From positions 1 through 50,118 of the forward strand of contig JADHOK010000001.1 of NCBI GenBank assembly GCA_016779015.1: 50,118 bases of DNA. The letters run 5' to 3'. The notes under the pieces were generated by a model. That model was not told the origin of the DNA. It was given only the letters and a program-made list of their open reading frames with translations, and searched no databases. The translations under genes and the position numbers were made by a program. Within the stretch, counting starts at the first letter, position 1, and the number at the start of each line of letters is the position of its first letter. This DNA is from PS1 clade bacterium (GTDB taxonomy: Bacteria; Pseudomonadota; Alphaproteobacteria; RS24). Shown here in pieces: positions 1-8,629 of the stretch.

Positions 1-20
1 TCGTAAAATGCTATCCAACA

Positions 21-47
21 GCATCTGACCGCATCTGACCGCATCTT
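21..47. repeat. short tandem repeat upstream of lpxA
   Basis: Two perfect tandem copies of the 10-mer gcatctgacc are followed by a third partial copy (gcatctt), and part of the unit also precedes the first copy. All frames through it carry stops nearby, so it is probably intergenic or at the extreme end of the preceding gene, which in this class would normally be fabZ. No function can be assigned. Confidence 0.5.
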
Positions 48-126
48 CCAGCCTGTGCAAAAAGGCGTAATAATCCGTCACAATCCTTTATTTGCTGCGC
101 TTTTCGACTGGCTTTAACAATCTTGC

Positions 127-921
127 ATGGGGAATGTTCATCCAACTGCGATTGTTGACGAAACCGTAAAGCTTGGCGCCGATGTGACCATCGGCCCGTA
201 TTGTTGCGTGACCGGTAATGTGATGCTGGGTGACGGCGTCACGCTGGAAAGCCATGTCGTTGTTACCGGCCATACGACCGTCGGGGCAGAGACGCATATT
301 TATCCTTTCGCTTCTATCGGTCATGTGCCGCAGGATTTGAAATTCGGCGACGAGGAAGTCACGCTGGAAATCGGCGCGCGCAACCGCATTCGCGAGCATG
401 TGACCATGAACCCGGGCACTGCGGGCGGCGGCGGCGCAACCAAAGTCGGCAATGACGGCTTGTTCATGATGGGCGCGCATGTGGCGCATGACTGCATAGT
501 CGGTGACAATGTCATCCTTGCCAACAACGCCACTTTGGGCGGCCATGTGACGGTCGGCGATTTTGCCATTCTCGGCGGGCTTGTCGGCGTGCATCAGTTT
601 TGCCGCATCGGCGCGCATGCCTTTATCGGTGCCGGTAGTTTGGTGGTTGAGGATGTCATTCCGTTCGGCGCTGCCACCGGCAACCGCGCTGTATTGTCGG
701 GCCTCAATCTGGTCGGCCTGAAACGGCGTAATTTTGACCGCGCGGAAATCAACGCGCTGCGCGCGCTGCACAAATCCTTGTTCATTGAAACCGAAGGCCC
801 GCTTATGTCGCGCCTCGCCAAAGCCGCCCAAGAGCTTGGCGACAGTGCTTGTGTGCAACAGGTTGTCGAGTTTATGCGCGTCGAACAAAATCGGGGCTAT
901 TGCACCCCGCGCAATAAATAA
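127..921 (+). CDS. lpxA: LpxA, acyl-ACP--UDP-N-acetylglucosamine O-acyltransferase
   Basis: Cytoplasmic enzyme of the first step of lipid A synthesis: it moves a 3-hydroxyacyl chain from ACP to the 3-OH of UDP-GlcNAc. The 264-residue protein matches the usual length (about 262). Residues 1-190 are a left-handed beta-helix of hexapeptide repeats, starting HPTAIVD. The catalytic histidine lies in GAHVAHDC (H121, equivalent to E. coli H125). The C-terminal helical domain contains the usual LKRRNF stretch. An in-frame stop 12 bases upstream of the ATG fixes the start. lpxI follows after 2 bases and lpxB after that, so the three lipid A genes form one operon. Confidence 0.97.
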   Translation: MGNVHPTAIVDETVKLGADVTIGPYCCVTGNVMLGDGVTLESHVVVTGHTTVGAETHIYPFASIGHVPQDLKFGDEEVTLEIGARNRIREHVTMNPGTAGGGGATKVGNDGLFMMGAHVAHDCIVGDNVILANNATLGGHVTVGDFAILGGLVGVHQFCRIGAHAFIGAGSLVVEDVIPFGAATGNRAVLSGLNLVGLKRRNFDRAEINALRALHKSLFIETEGPLMSRLAKAAQELGDSACVQQVVEFMRVEQNRGYCTPRNK

Positions 922-923
922 TC

Positions 924-1772
924 ATGGCCACGGCGTCTGAAAAACCACTGGGTCTGGTCGCCGGCTCCGGCGCTCTGCCGCTGCGTTTGGCCGAAGCGCA
1001 CAGTCAAAACGGTGCGCTTTATGTCGTCGCGCTGCAAGGCGAGGCCGATGCAGCGCTCCAGACCTATCCGCATATCGTCTCGCCGATCGGCCACTTCAAG
1101 GCGGCGGCCGATGCGCTGCTTGATGCCGGATGCAACGATATGGTGATTATCGGTGCCATAAATCGCCCCAATATTGAGGCGGTTGATTTGGATGAAGGCG
1201 GGCAATGGTTCCTCGAACAGGTGATGGCCGGCGCGCATGCGGGCGACGACCAATTGTTGAAAGTGATTATCGCCTATTTCGAAATGCGCGGCTTGACGGT
1301 GCGCGCAGCGCAAGATTTTCTTGGCCACCAAACCGGTAGGGTGGGCTCTCAGACGACGCACGACCACGCGCCGCATCAGGCTGATATCGACCGCGCCATT
1401 GAGGTGGCGCAGGTGACGGGGGCCGCGGATATCGGGCAGAGTGTGGTTATTGGTCGCCGCACTGTGCTGGCGGTGGAAGGCCCCGAAGGCACTGATGGTA
1501 TGCTGAGTCGCTTGCAAGACCTATCGGCCGAGTTTCTCGGCGCGCGCGATGCGGCAAGCGGTGTGTTGGCTAAACTACCTAAGCCGCAACAAGACCGACG
1601 TATCGATATTCCGGCGATTGGCCGCCAAACGGTTGAGTTGGCGGCGGCGGCGCATTTGGCCGGTATCGTGTTCGAAGCCGGTGGCACATTGTTTGACGAC
1701 TTCGAAGCGGTGGTCGCGCTGGCAGAAGAAAAAGGTCTGTTCCTGCTCGGTCTCGAAAGGCCGGAGGGATAG
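924..1772 (+). CDS. lpxI: LpxI, UDP-2,3-diacylglucosamine pyrophosphatase
   Basis: Peripheral enzyme that hydrolyses UDP-2,3-diacylglucosamine to lipid X and UMP. LpxI is the alphaproteobacterial alternative to LpxH and belongs to the former DUF1009 family. The 282-residue protein starts with LGLVAGSGALP, the family's N-terminal motif. Its C-terminal domain has EGTDGMLSR followed by KLPKPQQDRRIDIPAIG and the FEAGGTL stretch typical of the family. It sits between lpxA and lpxB, 2 bases after lpxA and 5 bases before the lpxB GTG. This neighbourhood is diagnostic for LpxI. Nothing unusual was seen. Confidence 0.95.
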   Translation: MATASEKPLGLVAGSGALPLRLAEAHSQNGALYVVALQGEADAALQTYPHIVSPIGHFKAAADALLDAGCNDMVIIGAINRPNIEAVDLDEGGQWFLEQVMAGAHAGDDQLLKVIIAYFEMRGLTVRAAQDFLGHQTGRVGSQTTHDHAPHQADIDRAIEVAQVTGAADIGQSVVIGRRTVLAVEGPEGTDGMLSRLQDLSAEFLGARDAASGVLAKLPKPQQDRRIDIPAIGRQTVELAAAAHLAGIVFEAGGTLFDDFEAVVALAEEKGLFLLGLERPEG

Positions 1773-1777
1773 ACAGC

Positions 1778-2941
1778 GTGTCCTCCCACATGCCATCCCA
1801 CATCATGATTATCGCCGGCGAGACTTCGGGCGACTTACTGGGGGCCGACCTGATGCAGGCGTTGAAACGCCGTGATGACGGGGTGATGGTGACCGGTATT
1901 GGCGGGCCAAAAATGACGGCGCAAGGACTGTCTTCGATTTTCCCCATGGATGAGATTGCGGTGATGGGGCTGAAAGAAATTCTGCCGCGCTTGCCGCAAT
2001 TATTCAAACGCGTCGATGAGGCCGTGCAGCACGCGCTGATGAGCAAGCCGGATGTGATGGTGCTGATTGATAGCCCGGAGTTCAATCACCGCGTCGCCAA
2101 GCGGGTGAAAGCCAAACGCCCGCAAACCAAAATCATTTGCTATGTCGCACCGCATGTGTGGGCCTGGCGGCGCGGGCGGGCGCGCAAAATGCGCCGCTAT
2201 TTTGATGCGGTGATGGCGTTTTTGCCTTTCGAGCCGGATGTCTTTGCTGCCAATGACGGGCCGCCTTGCCATTTTGTCGGTCACCCGATTACCGACCGGC
2301 TGGAGGCGCTGGAGCCGCTGCCCGATATCGCCCCGAAATATGGTTTGAAGAAAACCGATATCCCGCTTGCCATATTGCCGGGCAGTCGCGTCAGTGAGGT
2401 CAATGTGCTGGTGCCGGTATTCACCCAAGTGCTGCGCATGCTCGATGGCCGCATCGATAATTTGCGGCCGATTATTCCGCTGGTGCCGCATATGGCCGAG
2501 ACGGTGCGCGCCAAAACCGCCAACTGGCCGGGCCGCCCGATTTATATTGAAGACGAGGGCGAGAAATTCGCCGCCTTTCATTTAAGCCGCGCCGCGCTTG
2601 CCGCTTCGGGCACGGCTACAATGGAGCTGGCGCTGGCCGGGTTGCCGACCGTGGTCGCGTATAATATGGGGCTGATGGGTGACTTTTTGATGCGCACCAT
2701 GCCGGTGCCGTCTGTGGTGCTGCCCAATCTCATTCTCGATCAACCGGCGATGCCGGAATTTTTGCAAGAGCGGTGCGACGCGCGCCTTATCGCGCCACTG
2801 CTGCAGCGGATGATAGAGGACGATAATGTGAACGCGCATTATCGCGACATGCTGGCGGCGTTTCGTCCGGCCATGCGGCAGCAGGGCGAAAAGCCCGCCG
2901 ACCGTGCGGCGGCGCTGACGCTGTCAATTATTTCGGATTAG
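1778..2941 (+). CDS. lpxB: LpxB, lipid-A-disaccharide synthase
   Basis: GT19 glycosyltransferase that condenses lipid X with UDP-2,3-diacylglucosamine to give the lipid A disaccharide backbone at the inner membrane. The 387 residues begin close to the IMIIAGETSGDLLGA motif and include CYVAPHVWAWR, a FVGHP motif, LPGSR and SGTATMELAL, all family signatures. I take the GTG at 1778 as start because GGAGGG at 1763-1768 is ideally placed for it, while the next ATG (1790) is too far from that site. It is the last gene of lpxA-lpxI-lpxB and ends 8 bases from the convergent gltA. Confidence 0.96.
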   Translation: MSSHMPSHIMIIAGETSGDLLGADLMQALKRRDDGVMVTGIGGPKMTAQGLSSIFPMDEIAVMGLKEILPRLPQLFKRVDEAVQHALMSKPDVMVLIDSPEFNHRVAKRVKAKRPQTKIICYVAPHVWAWRRGRARKMRRYFDAVMAFLPFEPDVFAANDGPPCHFVGHPITDRLEALEPLPDIAPKYGLKKTDIPLAILPGSRVSEVNVLVPVFTQVLRMLDGRIDNLRPIIPLVPHMAETVRAKTANWPGRPIYIEDEGEKFAAFHLSRAALAASGTATMELALAGLPTVVAYNMGLMGDFLMRTMPVPSVVLPNLILDQPAMPEFLQERCDARLIAPLLQRMIEDDNVNAHYRDMLAAFRPAMRQQGEKPADRAAALTLSIISD

Positions 2942-2949
2942 ATTTCAGC

Positions 2950-4239
2950 CTAACGCTGTTTGATATCGGTGTAGTCGCGCGGGCCGGCACCGATATAAAG
3001 TTGACGCGGGCGACCGATACGTTGGCTCGGATCCTCGATCATCTCATTCCATTGCGCAATCCAGCCGACCGTGCGGGCCAGAGCGAACAGAACGGTGAAC
3101 ATGGAGGTCGGAAAGCCCATCGCTTTCAGCGTGATGCCGGAATAGAAATCAATATTCGGATAGAGTTTCTTCTCGACGAAATATTCGTCTTCCAGCGCAA
3201 TCTTCTCAAGTTCCATCGCCACATCGAGCAGCGGGTCATCAGTTATACCCAGCTCGCCCAGCACTTCGTGGCAAGTCTTTTGCATGACGCGGGCGCGCGG
3301 GTCGTAATTTTTATAAACCCGATGCCCAAAGCCCATCAGGCGGAACGGGTCATCTTTGTCTTTGGCTTTTTTGACATATTCCGGAATGCGGTCAACCGAG
3401 CCGATTTCGGCCAGCATATCGAGCGCCGCTTCATTGGCACCGCCATGGCTGGGGCCCCAAAGACAGGCAATGCCGGCGGCGACGCAAGCAAACGGATTGG
3501 CGCCCGAAGAACCGGCCAGACGCACGGTTGAGGTCGAGGCGTTTTGCTCGTGGTCGGCGTGCAGAATAAAAATCCGGTCCATGGCGCGCGCCAGCACCGG
3601 GCTGACATTCGTGTCTTCGCACGGCACTGAAAAGCACATATGCAAAAAGTTGGACGCATAATCGAGGTCATTGCGCGGATAAACAAAAGGTTGGCCGATA
3701 GAATATTTATAGGCCATGGCGGCAATGGTCGGGATTTTGGCAATCAGGCGACGGCTGGCAATGGTGCGCTGCTCGGCATCATTGACGTCAGTGCTGTCGT
3801 GATAAAACGCGGACAGCGCGCCAACGACACCGACCATAATGGCCATTGGGTGCGCATCGCGGCGGAAACCGTGGAAGAAACGGTTCATCTGCTCGTGCAG
3901 CATGGTGTGGCGGGTAATCGCCGTTTCAAACTCTTCGAGCTCTGTGGCACTTGGCAGCTCGCCATTCAGCAGCAAAAAGCAGGTCTCGATAAAGCTGCCT
4001 TTATCGGCCAATTGCTCGATGGGATAGCCGCGGTGCAACAATACGCCTTCTTCGCCATCAATGTAAGTGATGGCCGATTTACAACTCGCCGTGGAGGTGA
4101 AACCGGGGTCATAAGTGAACTGGCCTGTTTGACCGTAAAGCGACGATACATCAATGACGCTAGGCCCTACTGTTCCTTTATGAATGCCGAATTCATAGTC
4201 TTTTCCAAGGCTGGCGAGTTTAGCGTTCTCGTCGCTCAT
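2950..4239 (-). CDS. gltA: citrate synthase, type II hexameric form
   Basis: Condenses acetyl-CoA and oxaloacetate to citrate, the entry step of the TCA cycle. The 429 residues match the Gram-negative NADH-regulated type. Catalytic residues are visible at the expected places: H265 in WGPSHGGANEA, H306 in GFGHRVYKNYDPRA and D364 in YPNIDFYSG. The N-terminal extension of about 50 residues typical of type II enzymes is present. An AAGGAGA ribosome site lies 6 bases before the ATG. It is transcribed towards lpxB. The gene behind it, gltX, is on the same strand but 103 bases away, so gltA probably has its own promoter there. Confidence 0.97.
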   Translation of the reverse strand: MSDENAKLASLGKDYEFGIHKGTVGPSVIDVSSLYGQTGQFTYDPGFTSTASCKSAITYIDGEEGVLLHRGYPIEQLADKGSFIETCFLLLNGELPSATELEEFETAITRHTMLHEQMNRFFHGFRRDAHPMAIMVGVVGALSAFYHDSTDVNDAEQRTIASRRLIAKIPTIAAMAYKYSIGQPFVYPRNDLDYASNFLHMCFSVPCEDTNVSPVLARAMDRIFILHADHEQNASTSTVRLAGSSGANPFACVAAGIACLWGPSHGGANEAALDMLAEIGSVDRIPEYVKKAKDKDDPFRLMGFGHRVYKNYDPRARVMQKTCHEVLGELGITDDPLLDVAMELEKIALEDEYFVEKKLYPNIDFYSGITLKAMGFPTSMFTVLFALARTVGWIAQWNEMIEDPSQRIGRPRQLYIGAGPRDYTDIKQR

Positions 4240-4342
4240 TGCGGTCTCCTTATTGCGGCTGTCGAAATGCTGGCGATTTCATAGCATAAAAAATTAGCCC
4301 AAGCCAGCGCCTGAGCCTTATTTTGCCCTATTTTGCGCGGTT

Positions 4343-5728
4343 TTAACGGTTTATTTTGTCGTTTAGGCGGCTTAGTGCCTCGTTTTTGCCGAGCAGGGCG
4401 AAAACATCGAAAATTCCGGGCGATTGACTGCTGCCGACCAGCGCGGCGCGGAAAGCGGGCGCCAATTTGCCCATTTTCAACTCGTTTTCGTCCATATAGC
4501 CTTTAATCAACGCCTCAATCGGCTCCCTTTGCCAATCCTCGAGGGTCTCGAGCTTCTCGACCAGCGCCGCGAGATGCGGCCTGGTTTCATCATTCAGATG
4601 CTTTTGCAGCTTTTCATCGACGCCAATCGGCCGTGTTGCAGCCAGAAACGCCGCGTCGGCGGCGAGGTCGGGCAGGCGGGTGGCGCGGCTTTTCAATAGG
4701 GGCATGGCGGCGGTCAGTTGCGCTTCAAAACCGGCCAAAGCGGCGTTTTGCGCGATGGTCTCGGCCACCAGCGCGGCGTCATCGGCCATGGAGAGATGCT
4801 GCGCATTCACATTGTCGAGTTTTTCCGTATCAAAACGCGCCGGTGATTTGCCGATGGCCTCGAGCCCGAACCATGCCACAAGCTGCGCCGTGCTGAAGAT
4901 TTCGTCATCGCCATGGCTCCAGCCGAGGCGCGCCAGATAATTGCGCATGGCTTCGGGCAGATAGCCCATATCGCGATACGCTTCGACGCCCAATGCGCCG
5001 TGCCGCTTCGACAGTTTGGCACCATCGGCACCGTGAATGAGCGGGATATGCGCGAATTGCGGCACTTGCCAATCCAGCGCGGCGTAAATTTGCGCTTGGC
5101 GCGCCGCATTGGTCAAATGGTCATCGCCGCGAATAATATGGGTAACGCCCATATCATGGTCGTCCACCACGACCGACAGCATATAGGTCGGCGAGCCGTC
5201 GGAACGCAGCAGCACCAAATCGTCAAATTGCGCACTGTCGGTGCTGACGCGGCCTTGCACCGCGTCATCTATCACCGTCTCACCACTTTGCGGCGCTTTG
5301 AAGCGCACCACAAAAGGCGCGCCGTCGCGGTTTTGGTCGCGGCACGTGCCGTCATAACGCGGCGGCTTGCCGGCGGCGCGCGCCGTCTCGCGCATCGCCT
5401 CTACTTCCGCCGGCGTGCAGGTGCATTTATAGGCTTTGCCTTCGTTCAAAAGCCGCTCGGCAATCTCGACATGGCGGGCGGCGTTTTGGTGTTGGAACAG
5501 CGGCGCTTCATCGGCATCAAGGCCGAGCCAAGACATGCCGTCGAGAATGGCATCAATGGCCTCTTGGGTGGAGCGGGCGCGGTCAGTATCCTCGACGCGC
5601 AGCAAAAAAGTGCCGCCGTGATGGCGCGCAAAAGCCCAGTTGAAAAGAGCCGTGCGCGCGCCGCCAATATGCAAAAAGCCGGTCGGCGAGGGCGCGAAAC
5701 GAGTGACGATTTTGGCGGCGTCGGTCAT
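4343..5728 (-). CDS. gltX: glutamate--tRNA ligase
   Basis: Class I aminoacyl-tRNA synthetase that charges tRNA-Glu. The 461 residues hold the HIGH-type motif HIGG (20-23) inside RFAPSPTGFLHIGGARTA, a CTCT zinc-like segment near residue 102, and the KMSKS-type motif KLSKR (238-242), followed by the C-terminal anticodon-binding helices. An AGGAA ribosome site precedes the ATG. Many alphaproteobacteria carry two GltX paralogues, one of which acts on tRNA-Gln. Which type this is cannot be read with certainty, though the neighbourhood (gltA, comEC, lexA) is that of the main copy. Confidence 0.95.
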   Translation of the reverse strand: MTDAAKIVTRFAPSPTGFLHIGGARTALFNWAFARHHGGTFLLRVEDTDRARSTQEAIDAILDGMSWLGLDADEAPLFQHQNAARHVEIAERLLNEGKAYKCTCTPAEVEAMRETARAAGKPPRYDGTCRDQNRDGAPFVVRFKAPQSGETVIDDAVQGRVSTDSAQFDDLVLLRSDGSPTYMLSVVVDDHDMGVTHIIRGDDHLTNAARQAQIYAALDWQVPQFAHIPLIHGADGAKLSKRHGALGVEAYRDMGYLPEAMRNYLARLGWSHGDDEIFSTAQLVAWFGLEAIGKSPARFDTEKLDNVNAQHLSMADDAALVAETIAQNAALAGFEAQLTAAMPLLKSRATRLPDLAADAAFLAATRPIGVDEKLQKHLNDETRPHLAALVEKLETLEDWQREPIEALIKGYMDENELKMGKLAPAFRAALVGSSQSPGIFDVFALLGKNEALSRLNDKINR

Positions 5729-5761
5729 TAATTTCCTGTTTACCTATATCGCGTAAAACGT

Positions 5762-5823
5762 GTGGTGGCGGTGCAGTTCCCCCGCTGCTCGCTAGCGCGC
5801 GGGGCGCGACTGCGCCACTTTTT
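5762..5823 (+). other. long GC-rich hairpin with trailing T-run between gltX and comEC
   Basis: The outer arms gtggcg..gcagt and actgcgccac pair with a 2-base bulge, and an inner ccccgc/gcgggg stem lies within. Five T follow at 5819-5823, giving an intrinsic-terminator shape on the plus strand. No plus-strand gene ends here, because gltX leaves on the minus strand, so it would lie in the comEC leader. Possible readings are attenuation of comEC, a boundary element or a REP-like repeat. Confidence 0.4.
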
Positions 5824-5866
5824 AAGCTGATATCACAGATTTTGGCAACGCCCTAGCGACACGCTT

Positions 5867-7861
5867 ATGAAACCGATTACCCATATCAGTCAATTTTCAC
5901 TCTTGGTGTGCAGCTTCGCGTTGGCGCTGACAGGTTATTTCATTCTGCCCGTCGAGCCGCCATTATGGCTGGGCTTGCTGCTGCTGCTATTGGGGCCGGC
6001 GGTGTTTTACCTCGGGCGGCGTTATCAGCAGCCGGTCACGAAACGCGTGGCGGTGTTTGTGATAGCCGCTTCTATCGGTTTTGTCTGGGCGCAGGGGCGG
6101 GCGCATATGCAGGCGCGCGTTTCCGCCCCGCCGGAATTTGGGGCGCAGAAAATCAGCGGCACGCTGCTATGGCACGAAGCGACGCCGCGCGGCAGTCGCT
6201 GGGATGTCGAGCACCAAGACACGAACGGGGGTGCTTATGTGGTGCGGCTTTACGGCAAGCGCGCGCATCTTTCTGCGGCGCAGCCCGGTTGCGCCATTAC
6301 CGTGACGGCCGATATCGAGCCGCTGCCGACACCGATTATCATGGGCGGTTATGACCCGCGGCGCGATGCTTGGTTCGCCGGTCGCCGTGGGCGCGGCTTT
6401 ATCCGCAATATCGACAATGTCGATTGTCCGGACCGGTTGAGCTGGGCTTATCGACTGGCCCGCGCGCGTCTTGCTTTGGCGCGGCATTACCGGCTCAATA
6501 TGTCGGATGATGCCGGCCCGGTCGCGGCGGCTCTGGTGACGGGTGTGCGTGGCGCCATCGATGGCTCGGTGCGCGATGCGTTCCGCCATAGCGGCTTGGC
6601 GCATATGCTGGCCATTTCCGGTTTGCATATGGCGCTGTTTGCCGGTTCGGTATATGCGCTTTTGCGTTTGCTGCCGGCCCTCTTGCCCGGATTGGTGCTG
6701 CGTTACGATGTGCGCGAACCTTGCGCGCTCATTTCGCTGAGCGCGGCGACCGGTTATCTGTTTCTCTCCGGTGCCGGTTTGGCGACGCAGCGCGCCTATA
6801 TAATGCTGGCGATTTTCTTCCTTGCCATTCTGCTCGACCGTCCGGCCATCACCATGCGCAATGTTTTATGGGCGGCTTTGCTGGTGCTGCTATGGCAACC
6901 GCATGCGGTGATGCAAGCCGGTTTTCAAATGAGCTTCGCGGCGGTGATGGCGCTGGTCGCGGTCTATGAAGCGTGGCGTCGGCACGACACGCTATATCTG
7001 CGCTTTGAGCGTTTGTCGCCGGCGCGGCAAGTGCTGCGACGGTTGTGGCGCTATGGCACGGGGCTGTTTGTGACCAGTCTCATCGCCGGCAGTGTCACCG
7101 GCTTTATCGCGCTGGTGCGGTTTTTGCAGCTTGGCACTTATGGTCTGCCGGCCAATCTGCTCGCCATGCCGCTTTTCGCTACCTTGATTATGCCGATGGC
7201 ACCGGTCTCGTTGTTGCTGCTGCCGCTCGGGGCAGACGGGCCGATATTGAGCTTGATGCAGTTTGGCATTGAAAGCGTGCTGACTGTGGCCGGATTTTTC
7301 ACCGCCAGCAGCGGCGCGCTGTTTCGCCCCGGCGTCAGCGCCGCTTTTGTCATGCCACTAGCGACTATCGGTTTTGTGGTGCTGTGCTTGGTGCCGACAC
7401 GCTGGCGGCTCATCGGACTGGCACCTTTGCTCGTCGCTTTTCTCGGTATCGGGCAGGGCGAACGACCGGTGTTGCATATGTTCGGACGCGACCTCATCGC
7501 GGTGCGCGGCAGCGATGACGCCTTGTTGGTATTGCGCCGGAACGGGCATCGATACGAGCTTGACCGCTTGGCGCGTTATCATGGGGTCACGCCCGAGGCA
7601 CCGGCATGTCCTTCCGTTTGTCGGGTTTGGCTGAAAGGTGGCGTCAGGCTGGCTTACCACAACCGGCCGATTGGCCTGACCCAGTCGTGCCGCAATGTCG
7701 ATGTGGTGGTGATGCCGTTTGATGAAGCGCGTTATCCGTGCGACGCGCTATTATTTGACAAACGCGCATTTCAAACGCGTATGCATCGTCAATTCTCGGC
7801 TCGTAAAGGTAAGCTGGTGGCGGATGAGATAAGCAATGCGCGCTTATGGCAGCGCGATTAA
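5867..7861 (+). CDS. comEC: ComEC/Rec2 family DNA-uptake channel protein
   Basis: Inner-membrane protein expected to form the channel that carries single-stranded DNA into the cytoplasm during natural transformation. The 664 residues show two N-terminal membrane segments (about 10-50), a soluble DUF4131-like domain, and a competence domain. The competence domain starts with the family motif HMLAISGLHM (246-255) and continues with FLSGAGLATQRAYIM and several more membrane segments to about residue 530. The C-terminus is short and soluble and lacks a complete metallo-beta-lactamase domain, as is common in this class. Its stop overlaps the convergent lexA stop region by 4 bases. Confidence 0.9.
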   Translation: MKPITHISQFSLLVCSFALALTGYFILPVEPPLWLGLLLLLLGPAVFYLGRRYQQPVTKRVAVFVIAASIGFVWAQGRAHMQARVSAPPEFGAQKISGTLLWHEATPRGSRWDVEHQDTNGGAYVVRLYGKRAHLSAAQPGCAITVTADIEPLPTPIIMGGYDPRRDAWFAGRRGRGFIRNIDNVDCPDRLSWAYRLARARLALARHYRLNMSDDAGPVAAALVTGVRGAIDGSVRDAFRHSGLAHMLAISGLHMALFAGSVYALLRLLPALLPGLVLRYDVREPCALISLSAATGYLFLSGAGLATQRAYIMLAIFFLAILLDRPAITMRNVLWAALLVLLWQPHAVMQAGFQMSFAAVMALVAVYEAWRRHDTLYLRFERLSPARQVLRRLWRYGTGLFVTSLIAGSVTGFIALVRFLQLGTYGLPANLLAMPLFATLIMPMAPVSLLLLPLGADGPILSLMQFGIESVLTVAGFFTASSGALFRPGVSAAFVMPLATIGFVVLCLVPTRWRLIGLAPLLVAFLGIGQGERPVLHMFGRDLIAVRGSDDALLVLRRNGHRYELDRLARYHGVTPEAPACPSVCRVWLKGGVRLAYHNRPIGLTQSCRNVDVVVMPFDEARYPCDALLFDKRAFQTRMHRQFSARKGKLVADEISNARLWQRD

Positions 7862-8553
7862 TATTTGCGCATCAGACCGACAAGGCGGCCTTGGACCCGC
7901 ACTTGGTCGGCGCGGAAAATCCGTGTTTCATAAGCCGGATTGGCAGCCTCCAGCGCAATCATCTCGCCTTTACGGCGCAGGCGCTTCAGCGTCGCTTCGT
8001 GACCTTCAACCAGCGCCACAACAATCTCGCCGTTTTCAGCCGTGGCACCGCTTTGAATGACCGCGGTGTCGCCGTCGAAAATACCGGCATCGATCATCGA
8101 GTCGCCATGCACTTCCAGAGCGTAGTGGTCGCCCGAGCGCATCATTTCTATCGGCACGGAGATTTGATTGACTTCTTCCTGCAAGGCTTCGATGGGTGTA
8201 CCGGCGGCGATGCGACCCATCACCGATACGGTGACGGCGCTGTCATCATTGGCAGCTTGCGGGATATTGGGGGTTTGCCCCATGCCTCTCCCAAGTCCGC
8301 CGCTATGGCGCGCCGGGGCCGACATGGAGCTGGCCATTGTGTCGGGCAATTTCAACACTTCCAACGCGCGGGCACGATGCGCGAGGCGCTTGATAAAACC
8401 GCGCTCTTCCAGCGCGGTGATAAGGCGGTGAATACCGGATTTGGATTTCAGGTTAAGCGCTTCTTTCATTTCGTCGAAGCTCGGTGAAACACCGGTCTCT
8501 TTAAGCCGCTCATTGATAAACAGCAAAAGTTCGTATTGTTTCTTGGTGAGCAT
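7858..8553 (-). CDS. lexA: LexA, SOS response repressor
   Basis: Represses DNA-damage genes and cleaves itself when RecA is activated. The 231 residues begin with a winged-helix DNA-binding domain (MLTKKQYELLLFI to about 70), followed by a long linker and an S24 peptidase domain. The self-cleavage bond is Ala117-Gly118 in GRIAAGTP, with the serine at 152 (HGDSMIDAG) and the lysine at 190 (ATLKRLRR). A 100-base leader contains two candidate operator sites. It is tail to tail with comEC, as in many alphaproteobacteria. Confidence 0.97.
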   Translation of the reverse strand: MLTKKQYELLLFINERLKETGVSPSFDEMKEALNLKSKSGIHRLITALEERGFIKRLAHRARALEVLKLPDTMASSMSAPARHSGGLGRGMGQTPNIPQAANDDSAVTVSVMGRIAAGTPIEALQEEVNQISVPIEMMRSGDHYALEVHGDSMIDAGIFDGDTAVIQSGATAENGEIVVALVEGHEATLKRLRRKGEMIALEAANPAYETRIFRADQVRVQGRLVGLMRKY

Positions 8554-8570
8554 GTTCCTGCCTCCGAGTA

Positions 8571-8606
8571 GAACGAATCGCTAACTCTTATGTTCTACTT
8601 TTATTC
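8571..8606. promoter_or_regulatory. two candidate LexA boxes in the lexA leader
   Basis: The alphaproteobacterial SOS box is known as GTTC-N7-GTTC. On the minus strand 8571-8585 reads GTTA-N7-GTTC, and on the plus strand 8592-8606 reads GTTC-N7-ATTC, each with a single mismatch to that consensus. They lie 18 and 39 bases before the lexA start, where autoregulation is expected. The assignment rests on consensus matching by eye. Confidence 0.45.
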
Positions 8607-8629
8607 GTTTTTTGGGGCAAGAAGCATTT

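Noticed and set aside
3001..4284. Long plus-strand open frames opposite gltA (and similar long frames opposite gltX, eno, pyrG and trpE)
   Set aside because: They are antisense shadows caused by codon bias in GC-rich genes and have no ribosome sites or recognisable domains.
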